DNA of 64,000 bases from Anoplopoma fimbria (Eukaryota; Chordata; Actinopteri; Perciformes; Anoplopomatidae), in NCBI RefSeq assembly GCF_027596085.1, contig NC_072456.1, positions 15,638,744 through 15,702,743 of the forward strand, read 5' to 3'. Under the pieces are notes generated by a model, which saw nothing but the letters and a program-made list of their open reading frames with translations, had not been told where the DNA came from and did no database searches. The position numbers were made by a program, and so were the translations under genes. Of the stretch, positions 51,801 to 64,000 are shown piece after piece (position 1 is the stretch's first letter; each line of letters opens with the position of its first letter).

Positions 51801-54800
51801 CGACAGCCCTGATTTGAGTTTGCTTGCACTGAATTTCTTTAATCACATAGTAGGGATGTGTCGCTTATTGTGGATCGAATATTCCACTGCAGCCCACGTT
51901 TATGACTAAGACTGAGGAGACCAGTGTCATTCTGTAAAGCTTCTCTTCTATTTAGATCCAGTTTTTAAATGTGTATATTTTGGGCATCTTACTAAGACCT
52001 CATGAATATGTAGATACCAATTGAAAACATGATAAAAGTCCCTGAAATGAAACACTTAAAAGTTGCAGAGAACGCCACCTAACCCCCACTCTTGACACTG
52101 TTACAGTGTGCCCACTTCAGGTTTGAGGGCAACGTTGTGTGTTTTGCTGTGTTGGTGGAGGTCCAAAGCGTCTCTTCAAAATTAAACTGTGGAAAAGCCC
52201 CACAGTCAACATTGGCTTAGCTAGTGCCACTGGCAAATCGGGTCGGATGTGCAAAAGTCACCTTGACAGTTTCCACAACAGTGCTGTCATTGGTAGACAG
52301 CCATGTCATCCAAATAGATGGAGGGGTGTTAAGCGTGTTGAAGGACATCGCACACAGTCCAGAGGAGACACTGCAAATGTTGAAAAAGAAACAAGCAAAA
52401 CAGAGGGGACATAGTGTTATACCTGATATTGCAATAGCCACGAGGAATATCATCTTGTTTATGAAGTCTGTGAATGTAATATGTGTGCATGTATATTAAG
52501 ATGCTTGTGGAACTCATGTGTTCAGAGGTAGGTGACGTCAGCAAGAAAAAATTAAACAACATTGGTTTTCGCCCAAACCTCTTCATTCAACTCCCCACCA
52601 CAAGACTTAATATGAACCATTTCTCTGAAAATAGGGGATTAGTGGTTTACCTACATACTACAATGCATTGCATATGTCGAGCTGACAGATTTAGTGACTC
52701 ACGCCAACAGGATTTTTCATCATAATATGCACTTTATCTTTCCTTGTAAAGTTCCCTGTCATATTAAGTCGAACTGAATAGACATAACAAACCGTGACAG
52801 CATTTGTGATGAATGATCCTCGAGTCACAATCTGAAATTTCACTGTTTACAACTCAGAAGCAATTTTGTTGCATAAATCATAATCAGTGTATATGAGCTG
52901 TCATGCTCTTCGAGTGGAAGACACCGCATTCTTTGACTCCATAATGCCAAAATGGTTTTATATCTGGATTATGAAGTTAAACAAATTTTGAACAATTTAA
53001 GCATGACCACAAATTGAAGTTTGACTAAGTCCGCAAAAACAGCTCAACCATATCACCAAAACATTTGTCACAAAATTATAAATTCAATTGATTGACACTT
53101 TGTAGAACTAAGTGGTGAGCAGTAGTTGTTACTTTGTGTGGAAACCTGTCCTCCTGAATGCAGGACATTCCCACTGTGTACTCATACTCACTCAGTAATA
53201 GCATTGAGTTCCCAGAGAGTCCTATTGGACTTCTGTTTGGCAGGGGGGCTATTGATTTCATTAAGAAGACGTGTGGAGCACATTACAGAATGATGACTGC
53301 TTCATGGGAGGTCAACAAGAAATCAATATGAAATTATATTACAGCTTCGACTGACTGGGATAAGGTCGGCTGCCCTGCACCACTGCCAACACACGCGTTG
53401 AAAACGAGGCAAGGATTTTTCCTGCAGGGAGTTCTTGTGGGAGTGGAACACGGCGAAGGTAATAAAAAAAGTGAGGATTAACCAAGGCCTTGTCTGTCAT
53501 TTCAGGGCTCAACATTTTGAGCTGGCCTTGCAGACCAAGAAACTATGATCATTGTGAGAGTCTTCTTCTGTTTACTTTAACACATGTACAGACAAATACA
53601 TTTCGACACAGGGTTCCATTAATAGACAGTGGATCTAAAATACCTTCTTCAGTGACTTCTTTATGCGTTTAATAGCAACAATACATAATGTCAGGGTCAA
53701 CACTGAAAAAACTTTTCCAAAAAAATACTCCTGTATGCTACTAATGCTAATTATATTTATTCATATAAGATTTTTTTGTAAATATTGAATGCAAATCCTT
53801 GTCTCCTGTGTCAATGTCCTGTGCCTGGTGCAGTTAAACAACATAGCACATTGCACACAGTGGACTGTCTAGAAATTGTAAACATAATCCACACAAATGT
53901 AATTTCTCGAAGACAGGGCTGATAAGACTATATGAATTACGTATGTATAAGGATGATATATAAACATTAATATCAAAGTCTATATAATATAATTAACATT
54001 AAATCATCATTCATAAATCAACCCTTGCATGTTCTTGCAACACATTTGTTTGGTATGTTGACAAGTATACGATAAAGACAATACACAACTGAATAGATAA
54101 AAGGTAGCAGGAACGAGGGAAAAAGTAGATTTTGCTAGGAATAAAAGAGGGGGATGGGTCAGGGTTGTAATACATGTAGTGGGATGTAGCTGGCAATCAC
54201 AGAAAAGCTAAAAGACAGCTCCTAATATTTTCAAGGTAAAATATATCTCGCTGGAAAAATAGCAGAGTAACCAAACAACAGCACAAAGTGCATTTATAGT
54301 TCCCAATTGAATACAGCACAATGTGACAAAGACGGGATGAAAATATATTCAAATCCGTCCTCCCTCCCCCACACTAGACACTACAGTACCCTAACGAGGA
54401 GCAAGGGGAAACCCTGATCATTAATATAATCATCACCCCCACATGGGTGTTAATACTCATATTACTGATAAAATGTCATTTGAAATAGGATGTCTGACCT
54501 CTTTAAAATGTCTCGCTCCAGGTCTTTCTATTCGATAAAACATGTTCTCATACTAATGGAGTTCATATTCACAGATTTCTGTGGCGGGGTTTCATCTACT
54601 ACTGCTCCCGCACTATATCATTAAACACTACTGTATAATTTATTGATGCCCTACATTCCATATACTTCTTTCCAATGCACAGATTTTGTTGCAACACACT
54701 TTAACATACTATTGAACTGGATGAATAATAGAGTATTTGGCCTGATCAGAGTATGGTGGAGACACAAGAACACAATAAAAAAGGCTGATTATTGTGGAGA

Positions 54801-55069
54801 GAGCTCAGGCGGGTGCCAAAGCACAGTGTATTCCAGAGGGAAACAGTGCAGCCTGCTGCTTTTCTATAAAGTATGTTGTGTTTTAGTTTTTTTTTTACAT
54901 TTTAGCTGTTTGAGGATGTAAAAATCATAAATGTGGGATAGATTTGCCATTTGCAAAACACATAGTGAGAGTATCAAAGAACGGAACACTGTGACATAAA
55001 TAGCCTTATGTAGTTGAGAAACAATAAAGTCACTTATCAGGTCATCACCATACAGATGCATTTATGGAA
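48861..55069. other. Non-coding unique sequence, 6 kb
   Basis: No gene recognised. CT-rich low-complexity sequence lies at 49681-49727 and about 50217-50380, the latter giving overlapping Ser/Leu-rich frames that are not credible proteins. A repeat-free stretch at about 49430-49670 (words cgtctaattgccacagctgt, attttaaaagctagcc) looks like conserved non-coding sequence, but this is untested. Confidence 0.5.
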
Positions 55070-55385
55070 GTACTGCAACCCCGGGCTGATAAACACTGGA
55101 CATCATTATGCAAATGAGCGTGCAGGGTAAGGGCTAATGAGATTTATCACAGCTGATGCTGAGACCAGAGGAGGTATGGTTAAATTGGCTTGTGAGGAAC
55201 CAAAATAAGTGTCAGGAAAAGCATGCCCCCGGACAGATGATTTATACCTGCTTATGAAAAACATGATATCTAACATTGAGCTCATGTGAAAGACCTTGAT
55301 GATAGATGATTAATTACTGTGGAAACTAATTCAGAATTAATTACATTCTCTACCAGACATTATTAAAGCTCAAGAAAGACTAACA
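55070..55385. promoter_or_regulatory. Candidate conserved non-coding element with octamer word
   Basis: Repeat-free stretch with the octamer word atgcaaat (about 55110), gctaatgag, gatgattaattactg and agaattaattacatt, plus tttatcacagctgatg with an E-box-like core. These would suit POU and homeodomain proteins. The evidence is motif density only. Confidence 0.25.
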
Positions 55386-58300
55386 TTTTCTCAATTAAAA
55401 CATGTTTGTGTACTTTTATTTCCTTATTGTAATATTTATATCAATCACTACTATTGTGTATTATAGATAAATCCAAGCGTTACTAGGAAATAACCTCAGT
55501 AATTGATTGAACCAAGGCATACAGCTGGTACACTTGTAGTCTTTTCTTTTCACCAACACCTCTTCTCATGGGAATTCTGGGTAAATGTAATGACATATTA
55601 GACTTCTTGGGATGGGGTGGGAGGGTGACAGGGGCTTAAGCCATTTCACCAATGAAGCCATGAAATCTCAGTGAAGAAAAAAAAAAAGAGCAGAGTGAAT
55701 GACAAGTTAATTGGTGGGATCTGCGGACCTCAGGGTCTGGTCCTGATGTGGAGGCCAGACAGGGTTGGATGGTATGCCAGCTAATCCGCCTTTGTCCTGG
55801 GGGACCGGCTCCTTAGAGAGCAAGGACCTGTTCAAGTGAGTACCTCAGCAATCTGATTGTGCCAGCTCCAGTCCTAGTCTCACAAAGGCTGAGTTGATTT
55901 TTTTACTTTGACTAAAATGGCCTTTGGCGTGTACTCTTTGGTTAATTGCCATCAAAGAAAGAATGTCTCACTGCAAGCTTTCATTTAATGAGCTATCATT
56001 TGAAATGGCATGTCATTTATGGACCATTACCGGCCTTTAATTCCATATAATCTGTCTTTGTATACTTTACAAACAACCCATTAGTTTCTTTGTTGAATGA
56101 TTCTGATTTACAATGCTTCATATACAACTGAGTTCCATCTCTTAAATATACGTATCTTATGCCCTAGGACTGTCTACTCTATTGCTAAAGACCAGGGTAA
56201 CTCACAAATAAATCATAGAGGTATGTGTCATGGATTCAGACTATGGAGCAATTCTGTAATAATGGAAAAAGAGACTTCTTAGTTTTGTAGCCAAGTCCTT
56301 AACAAAACGTACGACCAAGAGAATCTTGTCACCCATTTTCAATGGTGTCAGCGGATTTAAAGGCCATTATCAGTCGTTATCACTATGAATCGAATGCGTT
56401 CGATCATTGATTCAATAACAATTAGGTGTAATACTGTAAATACAATGATTCTGCTGATAGCTTGATATGATCATTTTAACTTAAGTTGTGTGGGGCTTAA
56501 CTCAGCGAAATGTTAAACATTGTCAGGTTTGGTGTCTTAAGGGCATTTTACATTTCCACCTTGCATTAAAAATTAAGCTCACTACTTTTCTGTTTGTTCT
56601 GAAGATACATTTTAAACTGAGCTCCTAACTCGACAACTAACTATAACTACTGATGACTGAAAGACGGCAGACGAGGTGATAGCAATGTGTCACTAAGAGA
56701 CAAAATCATGCCCAATGGGATCCTATTTACTGAATGGGAATGGGTAATGGATTAAGTTATACATTTTTATGGTGTGAGATACAAATGATCTATACAGCTT
56801 TAACTCAATAAGCAGTTTTCAATACAATCATAAGTATCTTGTAATTAGGAGGTTACATGTTTTAATGGTATTTAGTCAAGAAGTTTGGGTTTGTTCATTG
56901 TTGGGATGTAGCACTCTATGGGAGACACTTTAGTGCTTATTCTTGAAGGAAAGATCTACCATCACATGCAGCTCTCAAACATCAGTAATATTCAGGGTGT
57001 TCCAACTTTCTTCTGATGTGGTGTTATAATTCCCTTATTATTTTCCTTTAACCTTTTTATCTACTTTTGCTCCATTAAGTGATTTCTGACTGGATGAATG
57101 GACATGCTGCTTTCAAGAAGTTAAATAGAGAGATGGAAAAAGAAGTTATAAAGCAGCCGAGTTTGTGCCCTCTTATCAAAATGGAACATGTCTTGTGTAT
57201 CCACTGCATTATTATGGAGAAATTAATATTGCCTCTGCTTCTTCTATTAAGGAATGTCATTTCATCAGTATCCTTGACCTCTCACAACAACCCAGAAATA
57301 AAGGAACAGGGGCATTCTTTTTATAATGTTTATATGTCAGGTACTGTGTTTGACTTGTTCAACCTTTACTGTAAAGGGAAACAGAGAGAATATAAACCTC
57401 TGTGAAGGTTTTCTTTTTTGCACAGTATCAAAGGGGAGCTGAAGGCACGCAAACTGCCATTCCCTCATACAAAAGAAACATTGCAAAGAAAACCAGTGAG
57501 TCATTTATCACAATTTAGTTACTTAGCCCAGTATTCCACACCTGGGCGCCCAGCTTGCCATTAATGTCAGCTGCTCACCACTACAACTCAGCGAGACACT
57601 CCGTATATCCAGTCTGACACATTGGCTCCTCGCTTTGGAGATTAGAGATTCATATTTTATTTAGAGACATTATATTTACAGCTTGAAGCCTCCATGCCCA
57701 ATAACATTTTCCTCCCAATTATTACTCTTATTTTTTAACATCATAATGCACTGTTAAAAAATCGTAGGATAGGATAGCCCCCGAAGCAAAGAAGTTAAAG
57801 CTGAACTTAGTGATATGTGTTTCTATGAAAATGAAATACATAGGTAGAAAAATAACAGTGTTATATATATATTTAAAATATTACAACAGTTTATCAAGGT
57901 GTTATGCTACAGCTCATTGTTAGCACCCATTGAATTTCGTTCTAATAATAATTCCTAATTTATTCAGTGAGTGATTTCATTTGCAGTCTCGTCTGTAATT
58001 ATAAAGTAGCAGAGACATACCTTCAAATTCAGTCACATACATGCAAAAAAATGTAATGTGTACAGAGTGTACAATTACAAAATAACCATGATGAACATTA
58101 CATTCTTTCTATAATTTATTTGGGTTTATGTTCACATTATAGCAGCTCATTATAAAACCAAGCTTTGATCTGCCTTTAAAATTGCTTAATTGCCCTTTTT
58201 GCCAACTTAAGAAATATGTTATGTTAATAAAGATGTTTGGCATTGACATGGGAACTAGCAGGTGGTGAAGGGCAAAGGCACTTGTTGCCTTTTACAAGTT

Positions 58301-59999
58301 CATTTGTTTTTTGCATAAAGCCACCAAACCATCAAGAGGAACCATGGGTGCGAGAGAAACGGTGTTCTGGTTCTGGCCTTGTCAAGTGTGATTCACAGTC
58401 ATCTATGTTGAAATTGAATTAATCAGACCTGATTAACCCATCTTATATCTAGTCTTTCTCAACACTTGCAGTGACCACGGTGATGCATTTTTTCCAATTG
58501 TCCTGCTTGGCATGTTAAGAATCATCAAATCATAGATTCACTCTCACAGCACTTGCTCTACTGCAACAACATTCAAAGTAACATCACACACAACAGGCAC
58601 TGCACTGATATCCAAGTTAAGATTTTAACTAGATTCAGACATATATTAACATCTATATATAGAACCATCTTTCTCCGCTGAGCCGGAGGAGGGTATAAAT
58701 TGAGCAAACACACAGCTTGCGGTCTACCTGCAACTGTACATACTGAATGAGCAACATTGACTGAATCTGCATACATCTAAGGGATGCCACCCCAACAGTC
58801 TGATATTAATTTCACATTTATATTCATATCATGTCCCTGAGGGCATGTCTGAGCAGGATACCACTGTAGGGGGTATGAAGGGGTGGGGTACATGCCTCCG
58901 AATCACATCTCAAAGTGAAAGTGTTAAAGCATTTCAAAGAGCAAGCGTTAAAAGCGTAAACATGCATACTCGCCAGCGGGAGAAATGTTTTTTTCATACT
59001 AATGGAGTTCAATAAGCATGCGGAAATGTGTTGATTGTTTGCTGAGGAAATCTATCCTCTATAATGACTTTGCCGTTACCTCACAAATATGATATTTGGC
59101 ACAACCCATCAAACCTTAATAGAGGGCGAGTTTGGGAAATTTTTAGGAGCTTAATATAAAAATATCAAACGCTGTTAGCAATAGTGCTATTACCATTAGC
59201 TTACTTTGGCTTTTTACGTTTGGGCAACAACACTACCTGGTTAGTAAAAACATCATGGTTTGGCTTGAAATAACTATGTTTTTTAAGGTAATTAAGTTTC
59301 GGAAATACATCAAAATAGGTCAACATTTCAGGATTTCTGGGAAATTGATTAGACACGTATATGTGAACCCTCTGTGACACTGAGAGAAAGGAGTAGAATT
59401 GATGTGTCATGCATGATAAAGGTTAGTTCAGAAACACCAAAGTAGTGAGAGCTGAGCTGATAGCTGACTGCCTGAGAAATGTGATAAATGTAATGATTGT
59501 TTAGGGGGTTCTATGTTTTTTTATAAGCATACAGGCAGTTTATCAACAAAAATAGACAAATAACTCCTAAGCATGTTAAAAGCAAAGGTCGGATGTTAAC
59601 ATTAAAGTAATTCTAAGCAGATATTTGACACTATAACTAATTTCCATCAGTTCATGCCGTCATAGTAAAAAATAAACAACAACACAAAAATCAAATAACA
59701 GGAATTAAATGCTTTATCAATGCTGTACTGATAAATCAGATTGATCAAACAGAGACTATACAAATGTATAGGCCCTAAATTAATGCAGGTGATCTAAATA
59801 CTTTGGCTTACTTGACCTCTTCTCAAGAAAACATGGGTCTTTTTTTTTCACTGCTATATTTAACAAACAAGAAAACACGTGCAGAAGCAGTATACATCAG
59901 ATACATGAGTCTGAGCACTGATGAAATTTACTGTTTAGTCAGCCTTTGTTCTGCCGATGTGTAGAAATAAACAAGTCTCACCATCCCTCCTCACACTGT
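55386..59999. other. Non-coding unique sequence, 4.6 kb
   Basis: No gene recognised; the longest frame is 108 codons on the plus strand (57079-57405). The part at 55915-56060 (ttggttaattgccatcaaag, catttaatgagctatcattt) has enhancer-like wording. A 12-bp perfect palindrome ctgggcgcccag lies at 57542-57553. An 18-bp word shared with position 54548 lies at 58994-59011. Confidence 0.5.
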
Positions 60000-60220
60000 G
60001 GATTTTAAGGCCGTCTTAATTGAAAAGCTCGAGTGGGCCATTACATTTTGTGTAGGAGGCAGGAAAGAATCATTTCATTTCACATGCTCTGTTCAAAGTG
60101 ATGACTCAGACGCCTTGACTAATGGCATTTATTTGGCAGTCAAGTGAGAAGCAGCATTATTGGTAAATCATACTGACTTCTTTATGGTGTTAATGATTTG
60201 TCCATTAACTCTTAAAAACG
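60000..60220. promoter_or_regulatory. Candidate distal enhancer or conserved non-coding element
   Basis: About 220 bp without repeats, with words such as gtcttaattgaaaag, gccattacatttt, gatgactcag (AP-1-like), ctaatggcatttatttggc and gttaatgatttg. The wording resembles developmental enhancers. No conservation data are available to me. Confidence 0.25.
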
Positions 60221-61525
60221 AGTGTATCTGAATTAAACACTGATGTGAGTACGACTGGATCCGGTGAGTACACTCTTGGACCAAGTTTTCAATGATAATT
60301 TGTTGGTTCAAATGTCAGTAAAAGTACAAAGAAATAAACAACCAAACAAAACAGTGTTTTAATTTCTCCGTTTAGTTTACAAATTAGCCATTCCTGATAT
60401 TTTTTTTCCATTCCAGAAAGTTTAGCTCATATATTCGTATTAATTAACTGTCTAATAAGGACACTTTTGATCCTAAACTTTAAAAGAGCAGACTGGTTGG
60501 GTGAAAGTCGCTTAGAGGTAAATCAGTGGAAGAGAGCGGTAGCCATATGGTAAGGAGACAAAGAGAATAGAGTGCAAGTGGTGGAGAAGCGGAGTTGCAT
60601 CGGTGTTAGACGAGTGTTGACGCGTCATGGGGCTGAGAAGACTCACAGGGAATGGCAACGCTTTGCTATTTCCAGCCTCTCGTTGAGATAAAATGAACAG
60701 GGGTGTCTCTTCAGCATATCCTAGACCATCTGGAGTCTTCCCACACACATTCTTTCTCACATAATAACAATTTGGTTGATTTATGTGAATAGTTAGCGAT
60801 CAAACTCATAAAATGTATTATTGTTCAAAAACATATTAATCAAATGTTAGGCACTCTTAAATTGTAAATCTTTGTGAGAACAAATTAAACAAGGGACAAA
60901 TAAATCAACAAGTTCTTCAAATTTCCTCAGGTGGATATTTTATATTCCATTTCTAGGAGGGATTAGCTTGCCATTTGACCACAAAACAATCAGTTACTTG
61001 AGTGATCCTATGATTACACTTTTAGTCAGCCCCAACACTTTAAACACAATCTCCTATATTGAACCATGAAAGCTTTTCTGTACACAGAGCAGCCTCTGCA
61101 CAGTGTTGGCTGTTAACCCTCGAGGCTAGCCATGCTGCATGTACTGCTCCTAAAATGGATTAAACAGCAATCGTTGAGGCAGAGGGCTCCGAAGCCTGAG
61201 GTTATGTATTCACAAACCGCCCACCTCCCCGAGGCTGAGGGCAGCCAGAATAGCAGGTCTTATCCAGGCCATTTTCTCTGCAGGCCCTAACGGCACAATG
61301 TCATCAGCTGCTCAGAAAGACCGATAAGTTTTACAGTTTCATTTCATTGATATTGATTTATTCAAATAAACACAACACACATTAATATCTAATTTAGTGC
61401 GTTCGTATAGGCAAATGGCTGTGTCGTGAACTCTAGGAATTTGCTGTAATTATCGTGGAATGCCGCAGTGTGAACAGTCAGGCCTGTTGAATATTTAGCA
61501 TGGAACAACAATTAATCATTGCGAT
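60221..61525. other. Non-coding unique sequence
   Basis: No gene or recognised repeat. The portion at about 61100-61330 is somewhat GC-richer and repeat-free (gaggctagccatgctgcatg, ccgaggctgagggcagccag) and could be another conserved element. Confidence 0.5.
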
Positions 61526-61580
61526 ATTATAATAATAATACATTTATTTGTATAGAGCTTTAAAAGGCTATACAATATAT
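61526..61580 (+). repeat. Fragment resembling a common fish retroelement tail
   Basis: The words aataataatacatttatttg and tatagagcttt followed by tacaat resemble the (ATA)n-acatttatttatatagcgctttt end seen at many places in fish genomes. Only about 55 bp is present. Immediately beyond it, atatatcagctt occurs twice with a 16-bp period. Confidence 0.4.
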
Positions 61581-64000
61581 CAGCTTCAGGATATATCAGC
61601 TTAATCAACTTTGTTAACTGTTGTGGTTTGTATAATGTTTGTGCTTGGACATTGATTCACAAGCTCCTTCCAGCAGTTTAACAGTAATGAAAGAATCAAC
61701 ACAGTGCATTCGTCTCTAAAAAAGTGAGATCTATGTGTAAGTGCCTGAAACTTGAATTTTTCAAATGGCCATCAGTAGGCAACTCCTCTGGTTGCAAAAA
61801 GAAGTCTGATGGTATAAAAGTCTATGAGGAACTTACTGTACTTCTCACTTGATTCATTACCTCAGTAAACATTGTAACATTGCAATATCTGTAACATGTG
61901 TTCTTTTTTAAGAATTACAATTTTTGGGGGATGTTGACATGTTGTCATTGTTGATGCTTTGTCTGGCCGGTGAATATTAGCAGAGGTAGGCAGATCCTAT
62001 GGGGAACACCTGGGCCCTGTGAGCCTCTGTTTCAAGTCTTACAACTTTAATAGTTGCTAAGGAGTCAACAGCCGTACACTGACAGGGTTTTACTAAAAAG
62101 AGTTACCTTTTCTAATAAAAAAAAAAGATAAAACCATAACTTGTGTATTGTGTTTCACGAAAAGCACATTATTCATCCGGCTGAATATACATAGAAAATG
62201 CAATTTTTTCTCTAAACACACCACCCTCTTTGAAGCATTTACTCCCCGTCACTTAGTCACTCTGCAGATGTTGTGCACTGACCCACACAGATGTCATACG
62301 CACATGAAGAGAAGATGCATGTGTGATGGACTGAATAATTGTTCCTCTTAGAAATCTCTGGCCATGTTTGTCTCTGTGTGCATGTGTACAATGGTGACTG
62401 CGTATATGACTCCACGTTAAAAGGTCAGCTGCGGGGTGAGTGTGTGATGCAGAGGTACGGTGCTTTATTTGTGCGTTAACATGTGCATCAACAGTTCAGC
62501 ACAAATGCTGTTACTTTTTTCAAGTCAAAACTCCCACATGACCTTTCTCTGGCTACATGTGTGATTGCTTTAAATGCAATTGCCAAAAAAAATGAAAAAC
62601 AGGAGTGATATACATTGTTGTATGAATGTTGTATTGAATCCTGCTTTGATTAAGTACACAGTAACTATACACAGAGAGAAACATTCCTTGAAAGCTTCTA
62701 AACATGTCAGGCTGCCTCACCGTAGACAACCCAAACTTAAACTCGACCTGGAAAAACTGTGCATACCTAAAACTGAAAAATGTAAACGGTGTTACTGTAA
62801 AGTTGTAAAGAACCATGCCTGTTCTGGCAAAAGGTTTCCTTAATTTTTGTGTTTTAAATACAGAATCTTTATGGCCTTTTGCTCCATCAGGAGCATGTAT
62901 TTGTGTCTTTTTATACAAGTCCAAATTAAATGCTAAAATATGTTGTTTTTCTATGCCCTCAAGAACAGCACATAGAGGTGTTTCTGAGCTGACGGCCCAT
63001 ATCGGCATCGATAACAATATAGTTAATATTTCATCAGGTTAAGGTACAAAGACATCTTGGTTAGGTTTATTGAAAGGTCATGGTTTTTAGGACCTTCATC
63101 ATCATGTAGAACATTTAGTGAGGGAACAATAATTGTGGCCATGCTTTTAAAAAGCCCAACATTTCCTCCTTTGCTCCCGTTATAACTTATGTGGCTGTTA
63201 TAGGGATTTGTTACTTGAACATAAACATATGTTGTTTTGGGGCATTAGCTGAAATTAATGAAAATGTCATGTTTTGGCTGTGCTGTACAAGTAGAAGCAT
63301 GATATGGACCCAATGTAGAATAAAAGTCAATAACTAAATATATTTTTGTTTAAACAACATTGATAATTAAATAGTATGACATTATTTGGTATCATACTTG
63401 CAAAGATAGAAATAGAGATAATTTTTGTTTAGTCATTTCAAAGACAAATAAAATACTACTCATTCCATATGATGGAACATACGCCCAAACCAGTTGTCTA
63501 TGAAATCTTTCTCCTCATGCACCTGTTCAACATCGATCTATGTCGATGCCTTCCAGACAAGGTCTTTTAAGGTGTGCTTATCCCCACTACTTTTAGGATA
63601 AGTAGTAGATTTTTGGATTTTAAATATGCCGTTCCCAGCTTTCACTTCTTGACCCCCTTTTTTAACTCACCTCAATATTTTTTCCCAAAGATCACTGGGA
63701 GCTACATCCAGGTCTCAGACTGAATTTAAATTTATTATAGCAGTTGCAGCAAAGCCAATATCTTTCCACGAATAACATTCAAGAGCAGAGTTTCCATCTG
63801 CCTTCCCAAGGATATGTCACTTCAGTGAACAGATTTATAAGTTCTTCCATAGGCTCACAGTGTGGCCTGCACCCATGCTACCCAAACTCACCTAGGAAAA
63901 CTGATTTGAGACATCCCTCACTCCAAATGCAGCAAATAATCAATCAAAGGAGGAAATAATGTCAAGGTCTGCTAACAATGCCTCAATGTGAATGAGTATG
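61581..64000. other. Non-coding sequence with longest non-repeat frame
   Basis: The longest open frame outside simple repeats is minus 62553-63017 (154 codons). The same interval carries a plus-strand frame of 89 codons at 62574-62843 and one of 75 at 62815-63042, and none resembles a known protein. The minus-strand frame is rich in Phe, Gln and Tyr, without signal peptide or domain. I regard all as chance. The remainder to the window's end is AT-rich and unrecognised. Confidence 0.45.

Noticed and set aside
52139..52499. Two overlapping 91-codon frames and a minus-strand 78-codon frame
   Set aside because: Competing frames of equal length on both strands with no known domain and no splice support.

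Overview
The window looks like nuclear DNA of a ray-finned (teleost, probably percomorph) fish. The reasons are very long uninterrupted (CA)n/(GT)n tracts, an AT-rich background by eye, a 5'-truncated LINE whose 3' end has the wording common in fish genomes (a short GC hairpin, 'actaataaagg', then (TTATC)n), and several short inverted-repeat elements that resemble families I remember from fish genomes. There are no bacterial-style genes, operons, rRNA, convincing tRNA or CRISPR.

I find no intact protein-coding gene. Open frames outside simple repeats are at most about 150 codons, most overlap other frames on both strands, and none resembles a known family except one. The exception is a short, internally shortened THAP-type zinc-finger frame at about 25.1 kb, which sits inside an interspersed repeat. 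I read the window as intergenic or deep intronic sequence (a gene desert).

Layout. 0-10 kb: unique AT-rich sequence with a cluster of long poly-T tracts (4.5-5.2 kb). 10.7-14.1 kb: two non-autonomous DNA-transposon-like elements with terminal inverted repeats (10774-11276 and 13361-14033). 17.7-26 kb: four long CA/GT microsatellites, a TACA repeat, and the repeat carrying the THAP fragment (24890-25490). 26-36 kb: mostly unique sequence, with stretches rich in homeodomain-like and TCF/SOX-like words that could be conserved non-coding elements. 36.4-41.1 kb: the most structured part, with a degenerate ~1.5 kb inverted repeat interrupted by the LINE in its left arm, and a second inverted repeat at 40.3-41.1 kb. 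41-64 kb: mostly unique, with a recent 183-bp tandem duplication (48091-48456), an (AT)n tract, and more enhancer-like stretches.

No genes work together here. If the window has a function, it is most likely regulatory (distal enhancers) or an undetected spliced non-coding transcript. The mobile-element remnants are the best supported content. Family assignments rest on memory of fish repeats and could not be searched.
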